Under the pieces are notes generated by a model. It did no database searches. It was not told the DNA's origin and saw nothing but the letters and a program-made list of their open reading frames with translations. A stretch of 64,000 bases of DNA from Didymodactylos carnosus. Its lineage: Eukaryota; Rotifera; Eurotatoria; Philodinida; Philodinidae. Of the stretch, positions 23,601-35,959 are shown one piece after another. The translations under genes and the position numbers were made by a program. Location of the stretch: assembly GCA_905250885.1 (NCBI GenBank), contig CAJNOQ010000030.1:1-64000 (forward strand), written 5' to 3'. The first letter of the stretch is position 1; the number at the start of each line of letters is the position of its first letter.

Positions 23601-24719
23601 TGACAGAAAATATATACCACCAAGTATTATATCTAAGTGGAATATATGTATATTTTTAGTTTAATATACGACAAAAAATTAAGAATTAATATTTTGCTCT
23701 TATAGTCATTGTTGTTTTTACTTCTATAGTTGCACTACTGTTGTTTCGTATTTGTGTGTTCAAATTAGATATTATTTTGCTTAGTTTCTATTTTTTTTTT
23801 AGATATTTGGCTCGATTATATCTAGCTGAAAGTTTATTATTATTGAATAACATTGATCAGTCACTAGTACAATTAGATCCAGAATTAGTTAAAACGGATC
23901 AAGATTTATCATTCAAAATATCGTTAACATCTCCGAATACAATTGAAAAAGGTAGGAGTCAATATTCTGGATAGACATATTCGTTTTTTTCATAAAAGTT
24001 ATCCATTTCTCTTTGCATAATGTGCTGAATATTAAATAAAAAACGGTGTGTGTCACTGAATTCTATTTAAAAAATAATGATTCATTGCAGGAAATTGTAT
24101 TTTCTCTTTCTAGAAGAGAAACTGGAATCACAAGATTCAATATCAGAAGCAAAAGGTAAAAAAATAGGATAACTGTTTATTCTGTCTACATTGTTGTTTG
24201 TTCTAGTGGATTTATTTTCTTGGTCACCAAAAGAAGCACGCGTTGGTCAAGCAATCATTCATTATAATATAGCGGTCATCTACGCCACTGTTGGAGATAT
24301 CGATAGAGCATTCAAAAGTTTTAATTTAGTAAGGAGTGATAAGTTATCTTGGTTACAATTGCTATTTCATTCTATGCAACTCTATTTGTTTTTCTTAGTT
24401 TGTTAATCTATTTGGAAAAACGCAGCCAGCACATTCATTTCAACTCAAATTTTATCTCGATTTATTAGACGGTATTTATATATTTTAAGTTTTATGAAAT
24501 TTTTCTTGTTAAACTTTTTAATTTTGTTAAGGAAATCGTCAACGTTTACAAGTATTACTTAAAGAACATTTTGGTCATATGACAACAAATAAAACATTTA
24601 TGGTGCGATCAACCCAATTAAATTCTTCGGTCCCTCTCTCCACACAACCACAATTGCAACAAACCCAAACTGCATCAGCATCCTCGTCAGCACCTATTTT
24701 AAACAAATTATTGTTATAA
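20623..24719 (+). CDS. CNOT10: CCR4-NOT complex subunit 10, 15 exons
   Basis: Exons are 20623-20752, 20975-21120, 21182-21332, 21531-21592, 21772-21960, 22051-22128, 22185-22446, 22550-23060, 23273-23344, 23410-23523, 23803-23951, 24114-24155, 24207-24328, 24399-24471 and 24532-24719. All junctions are GT-AG and in phase, giving 762 residues (human CNOT10 is 744). CNOT10 is a helical TPR protein that, with CNOT11, docks on the N-terminal part of CNOT1 in the cytoplasmic mRNA deadenylase complex. Diagnostic stretches are YESCLKTLNKLLEF, NNLGCIHYYMKKYCFGAFYF, FECLIEVVRLYHTNIRLWLR, CLRNAMGLLPN, YLARLYLAESLLLL and HYNIAVIYATVGDIDRAF. Exon 8 carries a long Ser/Thr/Asn/Gln-rich insert before the AQLCLRNAM block. 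The C-terminus is also Gln/Ser-rich. The exon 8-9 junction needs the acceptor at 23272 to keep frame. Confidence 0.93.
21649..21696. repeat. Perfect 14-bp hairpin in CNOT10 intron 4
   Basis: caatagaagaccac (21649-21662) pairs with gtggtcttctattg (21683-21696) over a 20-base loop. It lies inside the intron 21593-21771. It may be a tiny mobile-element end or a chance hairpin. Confidence 0.5.
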
Positions 24720-26653
24720 TATCTGTTTCTCTCTGTTTTAGAAGAATTTTTTTTCTATATTGACGCATGGAATTTTGTTGATTTTCCACTATTCGGTTGT
24801 TTTTCTTCGTTGTTTTTTATTCAAATCTATATTATTGTTATTGATATATATAAACTACACATGTATAGAGAACTATCAGCTACAAATATTGTAATTCATT
24901 GAAATACTGAAAAAAGTTGCAAACAAATTTGAGTTTGTACAAAATTTCAATTAATTTTTCAGTTTCATAATAAGATTTTTCGGTAAGCACTTTTTTTTCC
25001 AAGTCAAAACGGAATTTAAATTATCAAAAGAGAAGAATCTATTATCATGATCGATTTCAAATAAATAAATCTTCTACTCATCTCCCGCAAAAATAATGAT
25101 ATATTTCGTTAAATATTTTCTTTGTTTCTGTATATATGTTTATGTTTAGTGTCGATGATGACTGAGAAGGTTGAAATATCCAATAAATAAATAACGATTA
25201 CCGAGTTCAAAGCAGTTGCATTAACTGAGAACCAGTTTCTCTTCCTAGTCTATGAATCAATGGAATATAAGATGCTGGAAGTCTTTTTGACTTCATTAAG
25301 TCTCGCACAGTACGTTCATGATATTTGATAGAGATCAAATAATTTTGGTACGAATTTACGTTCAATTTATATGTCAGGTATATTTATCTCACTATTTCTC
25401 ACGTTTGTTTTTTGTAGTTTAGCCATATTGACAAAAGATGAATAAGTTTGCCGGTATCTTTGTCTTATCTATCAACTCTAACATGCTTTTATGGTAGGTA
25501 ATTCAACAATAAAATAAGGTTTAAACTCCTTATAAGTTCATTTTTAGTTAGTTGCTTTCGTCTTAGTTTCAACGAATTTGATAAGCCAACGATATCAGCA
25601 TGTTATTCATTATCATCGCAATGTTCATAGATTAATTAAATAGAAAATATATCAAATATATTTCCTAGTTAAGCCATATCACTATGTCGAATATACCGTG
25701 TTGTTAGGTTAGGAGACAACGGTTATATATAATTTCTAATTTCTCTTTACACCATATTAAAAAAAATCGAGAATTCTCGTTGTTTCCTAGATTTTTGTTC
25801 TCTCAAGTACGACATCAGTTAATAGATTGTCTAAACAACCAAATTTGATTACTTTATAGCGACAGGGCTGAAGATTTTCATGGCATATACTTCGAATATC
25901 GTACGACCTATACAAAGAGAAAATCTAGCTGTTGGTTATATTTCGTAGATAAATATTAAATGATGTGTAGACTATCTCTAGGATTTGCGGCGATAGATTT
26001 GTAGGTATTAAAACGTTCATTTATTCGATATATTGATATGTAGCTATTATACTAATCTTCACAATCCAAACAAGGTGAAGTATAAAGTTAAAAAAACCTA
26101 TCGTGTATGTTTAAGAAATATGCTACTAGTCTCTATAGCAATATTCCATCCGTTAATAGTTGTCTTTCGTCGTGAACGAATTTTTTTCAGATTTAAACTG
26201 TGCACAATAAGATCGACAACTTTTAGTACTATTTATTCAAATTTGATGAATTAAACAAATATCTATACATAGAAATGCGTAAATATGACACTTGTTAATA
26301 AAAGTGAATCAGAAATTTATGAATCATAAAACTAAATGATATGAAATGCAAAATGATATTCATGCATTAAAAACGAAGAAATTAGTTAATAATTATTACA
26401 ACAGGATATAAAATGGCGATAAAAGCCTAAAGTGTCTCGAAGATGATAACTGTAAAGCATGTATGTAAGTTTGAACGCTAGAAAGCGATAAATATCAAAA
26501 ATGGATAAGTTTGAGATGTGTGATTGGTACAAGATCCCTGTATATAAAAGTATAATACGAAAAAAGACTTCTGTGTGGTTTTCCTTTACATTACATAAAA
26601 TAATATTCTCAGAATTCCCAAGATATTTAACACTAATAAGCATGTCAGTCCAC

Positions 26654-27012
26654 CAGATTTGCTTCTTGTAATTTTTATTAGTAAGTTTTTGCCCATTGAA
26701 ATTTTACTTGGGAGATGTACGCATGAAGTTTTCTTCGTATAACGTTTAGTAAGATATATGTAAGAGTGTGGATAGACAGAATTATTTGTTTATTTTTGAA
26801 TTAGATAGTAAATGTATTTGAGTTTGTAGATAGTAAAAATTTGAGTTTGATGCATATCTTTGATTAAAAAAACCTCATTTCATTTTTTTGTGTTCTTTTT
26901 GGACCATAAACGTTTTGGTCCACCAACAAAAACCTTGCCCATTTTCCCCACCGTTTTTTTCCGACACAATAGAAGTTTGCCCATTGGTCTAAAAATTCTG
27001 GTTACGCCGCTG
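26654..27012. mobile_element. hAT-type MITE remnant, 8-bp duplication
   Basis: The sequence cagtccac occurs exactly at 26646-26653 and again at 27013-27020. Between them the element starts CAG and ends CTG, as hAT elements do. Its right terminus reads inward cagcggcgtaaccag, a form close to the CAGTGGCGTAGCCAG ends seen in many animal hAT families. The left terminus is diverged, and only CAG and the aattttta block align. It is 359 bases long with no transposase. Confidence 0.7.
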
Positions 27013-27947
27013 CAGTCCACTAACGCCGATTCACTGACAGTTCTAAATGATCGGATGCCTTGGAGGTTGGGATTATAGAGACTGCAAGGAAAATCCTAAC
27101 TGAAATTTTGTTCATGTGTCTTTGTTGAGGATACGGCAAGAATTCGCGTTTTCTGGAGTATCGCGACAACAAAATCGATTTAAGGAGTGAGTTTTTTGTT
27201 AAAAGATCACTATCTTGAATCAGTTAATTACTCTGAAAAAATCAACTTTAGGAATGTTTTTCTCTTCAACGCTAGAGTTTCGGGCATATAATAAACCCAT
27301 TTTGATTAATTATCAGTTTTTCCAAACCATCTTAATTTTTCTCAACTACATTTTTTTAGAGTAAAGTTCACCAGTGGCAAAGTCGTCCGTCAATTGTACG
27401 GACGTTAGCTCAAGTTCATTGTTAAAGAAACTTGAAATAGAGATAAAGTGAAACTGATGCTAGAAAAGCAATCAAACTATAACTAACTTAATTACAGAAA
27501 GTTAGTTTTGTGTTTTTTTTTTTGGTGCACACGAATCACCTTAGCATTGAATTACCATCAGACTAGAAAGTGTGACCGGCATCCATACACCCATTTATTG
27601 ACTACGCTAGTAACATACACTCATTTCTTTTTAATGAATAACAGAAGATCAAAGTGTTCTTTTCACTGCTATGTCAATATTTATTAATTCTGTACTTTAG
27701 TAAATTGTTGATCAATATTAATCACAGATTGTCATGGTGTATAGTTGAGAAATACTTTTGTAGTTGAATAGCTGATGATCGTAGCGATCATTAAACGATA
27801 GTTCAACAGATTTTCTTCTTTTTTTTTATTTCAAAAAATTTGTTAACTATGAATTATAACGATCGGTTTTTTTGCATTCTGTTAGATGGGAGAATAATTA
27901 ATATGCTCAACGGGTGATAGAAAAAAAAGTTAAAATTTTTGTTTTTT

Positions 27948-27951
<4 letters not shown>

Positions 27952-27992
<41 letters not shown>

Positions 27993-28001
27993 GTATGTGT
28001 G
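27952..28001 (+). repeat. (TG)n microsatellite
   Basis: A pure TG run of about 33 bases passes into TGTATG units. It produces spurious His/Thr-repeat frames on the opposite strand, which are not genes. Confidence 0.95.
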
Positions 28002-28361
28002 CAGTCGTCAGACGACAAATATCGTTTAATACGTTTTTGTAATTTTTTTTTATATGCAAATAAGAGAGAAAGAGAGAGAGAACTTGTTTTGTTTGTGTAC
28101 ACTTGATCACATTAATAGATGTTTAAGTATATAACAACAATGTAACATTTTTCAAGTCGTTTATTCAGTGACTTGGCAAGGAGCATTCGAAATCGAGAAA
28201 ATTGTCTAACAAACGTCGTTGAATGTGAATGTGAATTAAAGTATTGAAGTATTGAAGTTTGATTTATCCTAATAGGTAAGAACAACTGAGAAATTAACAT
28301 GAAATGTTCATTTTTGGTGTATTTTACATCTCATCTAAACTTTTTAGTTTTAGACTACAAC

Positions 28362-31300
28362 ATGACAGACACTGTAACACCTTCACATTATCTTCAACGA
28401 CAAGCAAAGTAAGAATATATGTTTCTTTCATACAGTAAATAAATTGTTGATGATAAACGAATCAAGTTAAATTCTTTAGCTAAAAATCTACGTTCAAATG
28501 TGGCAAGATGTACCTTTTTTCCCATCAAATCACTTCCGATTGTATACTAACTCTAATGAGATGGATAAATAAATCAAGCTAAGATTAGAGGATAAGAGAA
28601 CACATGATGGAGTGGAGAATCCATTTAATTTTTCCAAGAATGCAATGTTCTTTAGATTGAATAGAGAACAAATAAAGGGCGAACACGGAAGAAGAGATTA
28701 ACAGTTGTAGGATGAATAGAGATCATGTGAAATACTAGGCATTACAGCACTACACAAACTTCATAATTACAACTTTTATAACTATACGGTCAACTGTATC
28801 TTTTCTTCTGTACTTCATTTTGAAAAATGACAAGGAGAGTGTGATGTTTTTGCTGAAAGTTTGTCAAATACTGATTCAGTGAAGGAATATATTAAACAAA
28901 AATGTGTTTCTTAATTTCGCTCACAATAAAAGTTAACATATCGTTGTTCATTATATAAAAAGTACCATGGTTGTGATTTTTTAGTTCAAGTAACAATCAA
29001 TGATTTGAAGCAAATATCCGTTCGTACATCAAAACAGAATAATCATGTTAGTCATAGTGCGTCTACGCGTCTACTATCACCTATGTACCATCAATAGATA
29101 AATCTGACAAATAATTAATTTTCTTGATAGACTGTTAAAATATTTATTATTCTATTAAAAGTTGATTTGCTTGAACGTACAGATATTAAGATAAATAGTG
29201 AGGAATGTCTTTCACATTGTCTCGGTTCATCTTACAAGTGTTAAATTCTTATTCTATGCTGGCCCTTCATGCATTCTCTATTCAATCTAAAAAAACATTG
29301 TGTTCCCCAAAAAAATCAAAAGCGTTCTCTTTTCACCCTAATTGTGTTCTATTTTATATAATTTCCGAAGATTAGATTTGCCCTGATTATATTATAATTT
29401 GACTTTTGTACATTAGCTAGGCTTTTCTAAAACGCTCTATAATGTTGCAGATGTCTCTGTCAATCTCTCTTTCAGTTTATTTTGACATTCGAAAGAAATC
29501 GATGTTTCTCTCTCTGACTAAGTAATGATTGAACTTATATGCCATATGATTGACTTTTTTCTTTATCCCTCACGGACATTTATAACAATGTTTTGTAACA
29601 AAAACTAACTCAACAATTACAGACAGTATAAAAAATATATAAAAAATGATCTGTAAAATATACTTTCAATTTCTTTTCACTGACTTCTTTCCATTGTTAC
29701 CTTCTATGGTTAATGGACTTAACCATCATTTTTATCGATCAGATAACACAAATTGCAATATAGAAGAAAAATAACAATGTGCACAAGTTCAATAAAGAAA
29801 CGAAATAAAAGTCTTGATGTTTGTATTGCAGGCAGGAAACAACAAAAAATTTTTTTTGTCGCGTTTAACAAAAGAAAAAACAATTGTAATACTCATCAAA
29901 TAGCTTGCTTGCTTGCTTTTTTCCATCATATTATATTCACTGTGCGCACTCCATCAACAACATCAGCAGCATCCGATAGTTACTGTAAATAATGGCCGAT
30001 TTGTATCCGTTGAGAAAAGCTGGTAGTTTAGATAGTTTGCCGTGGTCAAATCACAGCAATACAGATTATAATCATAAACGATCGAAAAAGATCAAAGAAA
30101 AGGTAATAAACTTGTTTCATCATTGTTTTTAGATCCGCTGCGCCAAAATTTCCTATCAAATCAGTTAAACCAAAACCAAATCAGGTTCTTGTTAACGAGG
30201 TCAGTATCATTCTATAAGGTATTCACTACTTTTTTTATAATAACGAATAGGCTATAAAGAATGGTATTTTCAAGTTTTCTCATCGACCTTAAGCCTCCTT
30301 GAGTTCACTTTTTTGCAAAAGATTGGCCATTTCATTCTCTATGAAAACATATCGAACATTTTTCTATATACTGTAAAGATCAAAAACAAGTAGAGGAAAT
30401 ACTGTGAATCTTCCATCTTGACAATCGAACACAAACACAACGAAAAAAAATATTTTGGACACAATTCTAACCACTTGTTCGAGCCGATAACTCCTCGAAC
30501 GCTTATATCGAGGGTCCGAAGTCTCAATTTTCTAGAGATCGAGCCCTTGGTGAGGACCTATTTTCGAGTACTCGATGCACTGGTTGAACGACTTTTCTCG
30601 TCTGCCTGGGAATCCCATGCAACTAATTGGAATTGAAATATATGTTCCAGTGCTTCGAAGTGTCGTCGTCATTGCTGTCATCAGTTTGCTTTAAGCGTTA
30701 TTGTTTAACGAGAAGAATTTGACGTTTTCGTCTAGTCACAGAAAAAGAAATGGAGCTATTGAACGTGAGCTATTCGGATGTGATGAAAAGATTATCCTGC
30801 TCTAAGATAAAACAAATTCGATCTCAAAATGTTTGATTTTGACCGAGTGGTGAAAGTTTTCTTAATTGCCTCAAAACGGCTGAGATAAAACAATATTTTT
30901 GGACAACAACGATAAAAGAAAAAAAGTTCTGCTCCAACCACTTGTGATTACAGAGAATTTTAAATATAAGCCGTTGATAGAGCATTTAAAGCCCTGCAAA
31001 ATGTTTAATCGCTTCTTTTTCATAGCTCAAAGTATGAAGCGGTAAAATTGAAAATCTTTTTGTAGTCAGTATTTCTCAAGATTGACGATTCGCAGTATTT
31101 CCTCTACTTTTAGGAAAGCGGCTTTCGGACATGTAACAAAGAAAAACCATCTACTTTAACTATTAGTTTACTGCCCGATTATAGCTCATGCGATCTTGTC
31201 ATTATAATGTATCGGTATTATACCGTTGTTCGATCAATTTTGAGCGAAAATTGGTTCCGCCAAGAATCATAGAATATATAAATAGTTGTTCTGTCCCATA

Positions 31301-34300
31301 AGTTGTTATAGTCCCTCGTGAAACTTCTTGTAGCCAAGATCTTAACTTCTTGAATTTTTCGGTAAGACCTTGATTTAAGATCATGGTAAGAAAATATAAG
31401 AATTCAAAAAATTTCAAGAAGTCAAGATCTTGGAAATTCTTGAATCATCGTTTTGTTTTACACTTTCGTGCATTTTTACACTTAGAATAACTTCGACTTT
31501 TATTCCTTCTTGAACATAGTTGTTTAAGGAAGAATCTTTAACTCTATATGATCGTATATCCAATGACTATGACTGTCGTAAATAAAAACCAAATGTAAAG
31601 AAAATTTTCCACTGAAGCTCTTGCAATATCTTGAGTGAAAGATTCAAGAATCCAAGATCTTGACTTCTTGGTGTTTTTTCTAAGATCTTGTGACATTTCT
31701 TAACCCAAGATCTTGGGTACAAGAAGGTCCACTAGCGGTGTTTTACATGAGTGGATTATGAAATTTTACAGTGCAGGCAAATATCAGAACATGCGAAGCG
31801 AAAAATGCATCTTTTCACAATTGACATGAAACGGTTTAATCGTTTTTTCTTGTGTAGGGTATAATTATCAAAAATACTTTAATTAAAGATCCTTGTTATA
31901 CATTGATTTAACAGGATTTCGCTATTTTGTGTTGCAATAATAATTATGAGAAATAAGGGTTAATATAAATTATAAACTTAAATCGAACAAAAGTGTTCAA
32001 ATCCTATTTTCCTTTTTTCCCAAATACCACTGTGAGTAATAGGAAGACAGAAAAAATCGAAATTTCCAATGTATCTGAAAGTTATTACCATTTTTTTTCT
32101 TTTAGTACTGTCCAATTCATGGTACACCAAAATGTATTTGTACTGATGACGAAAATGAAAACAACAATAATAATACCAGTGATAATGATGATGCTGGTAA
32201 TGACGATGGCGCTGGACAATCACTTACCAATAATCACTGTTATTCAAGTAAGTAATAATATATTGTAGGAAATAATCTGCAGTTTAATCCGATTTGTTCA
32301 GATGGATGGAATGATGGAGAAGCAGGCAGGTTGCAATCATTATTGATGTACAGAGATGCATTAAGACGAAATCTAACAACACCAGTGTTATCCGGTGAAG
32401 GATTGCCGAAGTAAGCACAACGAAATCTCATTATATATAAAAAATTGTTTGTGTATGTTTTAGAATGCGTTGTGGTCGAATTGGAAGCAGTTGGCGACAC
32501 ATTAAACAAACAAATACATATAGTGGATCGAATTTATTATTCATCGATGGTTTGTATTGTAACTTGCTCATACATAATTCTCTAAATTCTCTGTGAGGAT
32601 ACATTTTCAATAGGTACTGTACGCGTAGACGACAGTTTCAAATTTCCAATGAACAGATTTGGTTATCCACCTAAAATGAAACGTCATTATTCAATGAATT
32701 ATTTAAATAATTCACCTTTGAGATCGTCATCATTTAATGATGGTATGACAAAATCTATGAATAACTTTAACGTTAAATCAATGAATAATTTAACATGGTA
32801 TATAATTTAATATCTATGTACACATATTTTAAACCCAATATAATCGGAAAGCCATTTCTTGTTTCAGGAGTGCAACAGAAGAATTAAATAAACGTCCATC
32901 ATTATCACAATATAACAATCGTTACTCTCGACATGCGAAAGATGGTTTCACTTATTGGCCAACTGATGTTGTTTATAAAAAGCCAAAAGGTAACAAAAAT
33001 AGCCTTTTTAGTCATTAAAAGTGGATAAAGGTTAGTGGAAAGCTTGAATACTTCAAATGATCAGATGATTTTGGTCAACTTGTTTAAGAAATGTTCGATA
33101 CTTTAAATTGTCAGATGAGAGCATGATCATTCATATACATTAGATGTTTTCAATCAGATACTATGTGACCGTAAAGCTGAGAAACGTTTTGAATGTTAAA
33201 CTAAAGCACCGATCGACCGGTTAAGAAGTCTATAAATATAAAATTCCTATGTTTTAAAGGGTGGCCAATGATTCCCGGTTTATTCGAGGTAAACTATTTA
33301 CTAATCGAGAGGTTTTCGTTAACTTGGCAGGGGAACTAACGCAAACAGACCAAATAATGCTATATTGTGAGTACACTTACTACAAAAATATTTTATTTCC
33401 TACTCATAAATAAATGATCAATAAAGTGAAAGTACTGGACTCTATGCGTCGGTCGATCGGTTGCTATCTGTAAAGTTATAACATGAATTTTATCTATCAT
33501 GTTCCCGTAAGCAACTCGTTCACTATACAACACCAATACAAATGGTTTGAATTCACGTGTTTTTTGTTTGGATTTTCTGCACGTCAAGGTTTTTTGGATG
33601 TGTATTTTGTGTGGGCATATAATATATCACATTCGATATTTTTGTGAGAAACAGCACAGCACATAAGTGTTAAAACTGTTTATAATCGCAATTAGGTCTA
33701 TAAAATAACCATAGATTATGCCATATTTGTACATCTTGCTATGCCTTGGATGGGAACGCTTAAACAAATGCTGATATTACATGGAATAATAGCATATATA
33801 ATTCTTCTGCAATTTTAGCTCAGCAATGCTGTACCGGCACGTACAAAACGTGGTTAGGATTAAGTGATGCTGTTCTTAAACTTTAATGATTTAGCAACGG
33901 ATATTAATCAGTCGGTCTTTTATATACTCGCATGCATAAAAACATTATATTTTTGTAAAATTTTGTTTGTCGTTTAATCTTTTCTTTTCACATGTCTAAT
34001 GTGAATTCAGTACACATGTATTTCTATTGAATTGATGAGAAAAGTTAATTATTTGTTAAAAACTCCATGCATTCAGATTTTCAAGTTAACAGCAGAATAG
34101 AAATAAAAATTTTATTTTAAATCACTATATCATTGATCCATAGTGACACAAATTTTTCACTTATATCTGTAATACATAAGAAAAGCATGAGATAAATGTG
34201 TAGAATATCGTTAATCTTTTAGATATACCTTCTTAGACAAATTCTTTTTGTTTTGTACTTTTCTGCGTTGCATGAAGTTCCCTTGCACTCTAAAAAGATC

Positions 34301-35184
34301 AGACGATTTACTGGTCTTATTTCGATGCGAGTACTAAATCCTTTGATGTTCATAGACTTCTGTAAGATATATCAGAAAAATATTCGAAGTATATATCGAA
34401 GTATATATTCTGTTTTCTTTATATAGAAGTACCGAATGCAAAACACAAGAGGTGATTGACTGACTTCTCCACCAGTCATTGAAGTAAGCTGGATGAAAAT
34501 ACATAAGACAGATAAGGTCAGCCGGACTTTTTTTAGAGTATATGATTGATTTGACTGAAATTGATAGTTTCAACAGAAGTTCTAAATTTTTAAATCAGCG
34601 ACTCATTAATTTTCTTCTAATTGATCGACTATTCATTTATTCTTCGCTAAAATCTGAGTGAACGACGTCTTTAGTAACGAAGCAACATAACATTGGAATT
34701 TGCTCAGATAAAATTATGCAATAAACTGACAATACTTGTCGACAGCTTTTACTTTTCTCATTCGTCGATACAGATTTTACAGTTAAATCATGTTTTGTCT
34801 AAATAGTCGACTACTTAGTTTTTCTTAAATTGTTTTTATTTTCACATTATTCATTCATCCAGATATCAAGAAAAGTAATTAAACTTTGCTATTCAATACG
34901 GTGGACAACATTCCAATATATGCAAACTGTTCCATATTAAAACCACCGTATGTGTTTTCTGATAAAGAGATGACTCCATTAGATTCAAGAACAAATCAGC
35001 AGCAAAACAAAATTTTATTTTTCGAAATATACGCAGATATATGTATGAAAATCATAATCTATTTTCACTGCTATTTGATTATGTAACTTAGACATGGATA
35101 GATGACATGTATGAAAAACAATTGTGGAATTTCTATAATTTTACAGATGCAAGAGCGACGAAAGCTAGAGTCAAGAAGTTGTAA
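28362..35184 (+). CDS. Unrecognised low-complexity protein, 8 exons
   Basis: Exons are 28362-28408, 30133-30199, 32106-32247, 32302-32410, 32464-32549, 32614-32797, 32868-32989 and 35147-35184. All phases agree, giving 264 residues. The protein begins MTDTVTPSHYLQRQAK, then a Lys/Pro-rich tract. Next are a Cys pair-rich CPIHGTPKCIC, an Asn/Asp run, a conserved-looking MRCGRIGSSWRHIKQ and a Met/Asn/Ser-rich part. It ends in GFTYWPTDVVYKKPK plus a basic tail (ATKARVKKL). There is no signal peptide or membrane helix, and I do not recognise the family. The last exon is the least sure: its stop TAA lies inside a perfect GTAAGT donor sequence, so translation may instead continue into a further exon. 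Intron 2 contains a copy of the AAGATCTTG-rich repeat. Confidence 0.65.
29992..30102 (+). other. Probable alternative first coding exon
   Basis: An ATG opens a 37-codon frame (MADLYPLRKAGSLDSLPWSN and on) that ends at a gtaata donor in phase 0. In that phase it cannot join exon 30133-30199, because the next frame stops there. It can join 32106 (YCPIHG) in frame. It therefore looks like a second start exon of the same gene, giving an isoform with a different N-terminus and skipping the Lys/Pro-rich exon. A TATA-like tataaaaaatatataa lies about 360 bases upstream. Confidence 0.5.
31311..31735. repeat. Dispersed AAGATCTTG-rich element, copy 2
   Basis: This is a second copy of the repeat at 18631-19092, in the same orientation, inside intron 2 of the 28.4 kb gene. 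Its termini read gtgaaacttcttgtagccaag and, inverted, gtggaccttcttgtacccaag. The middle is nearly identical to copy 1, while the palindromic ends differ in the number of AAGATCTTG units. Confidence 0.8.
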
Positions 35185-35418
35185 GTAAAACATTGATTTT
35201 ATCTCAGTGGATCTTTTCTATGTTCATACAAGTTTTAATTTTTATTTCGTATAAAAGTCAATTTACTGACATAAGTTTGTTTGAAGTTGAAAATTTAGAT
35301 TATTCACTGTTTAGGCACATCTATATTCTTCATTGCTGATATCCTTACCACAATTTTCACTGTCCCATTTTGTCTTAACTTTGCCACCTTTTATAACTTT
35401 ATCACAACCATCTGTGGT

Positions 35419-35706
35419 TTAATCCTGAACCATACGAGTACATATTGCTTGACAATTGTGTATAGTTGGATCATTACATGAGCAACGTTTACACGAACTT
35501 GAACTTGATTTTATTTTACAAACAAAGCTGAGTTTACAAAGAAAGAGCTGCTGTGGAAAGCAGAAAAAGTAAAACATACTTATACACACTGCCACCTGGA
35601 GTAACAACGTCACGTGAGAGAGAGAATACACACTTATATCTATAGACTCACTCTTACAGAATAGAGTACAGAAATAAACAGAAACAGAAACAAAAACAAA
35701 AAACAA
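35419..35706 (-). CDS. Doubtful small Cys-rich secreted-type ORF
   Basis: The open frame ends in CKRCSCNDPTIHNCQAIC followed by seven residues and a stop. An internal Met (MFYFFCFPQQLFLCKLSF) would give a hydrophobic N-terminus and a mature Cys-rich peptide of about 50 residues in all. A splice acceptor (tttccacag) precedes the Cys-rich part, so it could be the last exon of a longer gene, but no upstream exon was found before the MITE at 35763. It may be chance. Confidence 0.25.
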   Translation of the reverse strand: MFFVFVSVSVYFCTLFCKSESIDISVYSLSHVTLLLQVAVCISMFYFFCFPQQLFLCKLSFVCKIKSSSSSCKRCSCNDPTIHNCQAICTRMVQD

Positions 35707-35762
35707 ACACCCAGAAAACGCCTCAAATTTGCGAATGATATTTCAGCGTCGCTTTGACCTGG

Positions 35763-35956
35763 GGCCTGTTTCTCAAAACAACTTAAGTGCTGCCTGTTTC
35801 TCGAAAAAACTTAAGTTTTACTTAAGTAAATAATTTCACTTAAGTAAACAGGAAATTATACTTAAGGGTTTTTGAGAAACTCACTTAAGTAAAAATTTTA
35901 CTTAAGTGGAATTTTTCGCTTAAGTAAAACTTGTTGTTTTTTGAGAAACAGAGGCC
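35763..35956. mobile_element. Tiny MITE packed with ACTTAAGT palindromes
   Basis: The inverted ends are ggcctgtttctcaaaacaac and rc ggcctctgtttctcaaaaaa. Between them the octamer ACTTAAGT or its core CTTAAGT occurs about nine times in less than 200 bases, so both strands read nearly the same. A degraded second gcctgtttctcgaaaa lies inside the left end. It borders the 3' end of the LINE relic. The class is unknown; the ggcctgtttc end style is seen in some Harbinger-like MITEs (inference). Confidence 0.75.
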
Positions 35957-35959
35957 TGA

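Larger units (their letters stand above)
24720..28361. other. Intergenic region downstream of CNOT10
   Basis: AT-rich sequence without a supported gene. Poly(A)-type hexamers occur at about 25060 and 25180 and might end CNOT10 transcripts. It holds the hAT-type remnant at 26654-27012 and the TG tract at 27952-28001. Just before 28362 an acceptor-like tttttagttttag precedes the next start codon by seven bases. Confidence 0.5.

Noticed and set aside
27854-28110. His/Thr-rich frames on the minus strand
   Set aside because: They arise from the TG microsatellite.
31978-32268. Overlapping frames on both strands
   Set aside because: They are shadows of the spliced exon 32106-32247 in other frames.
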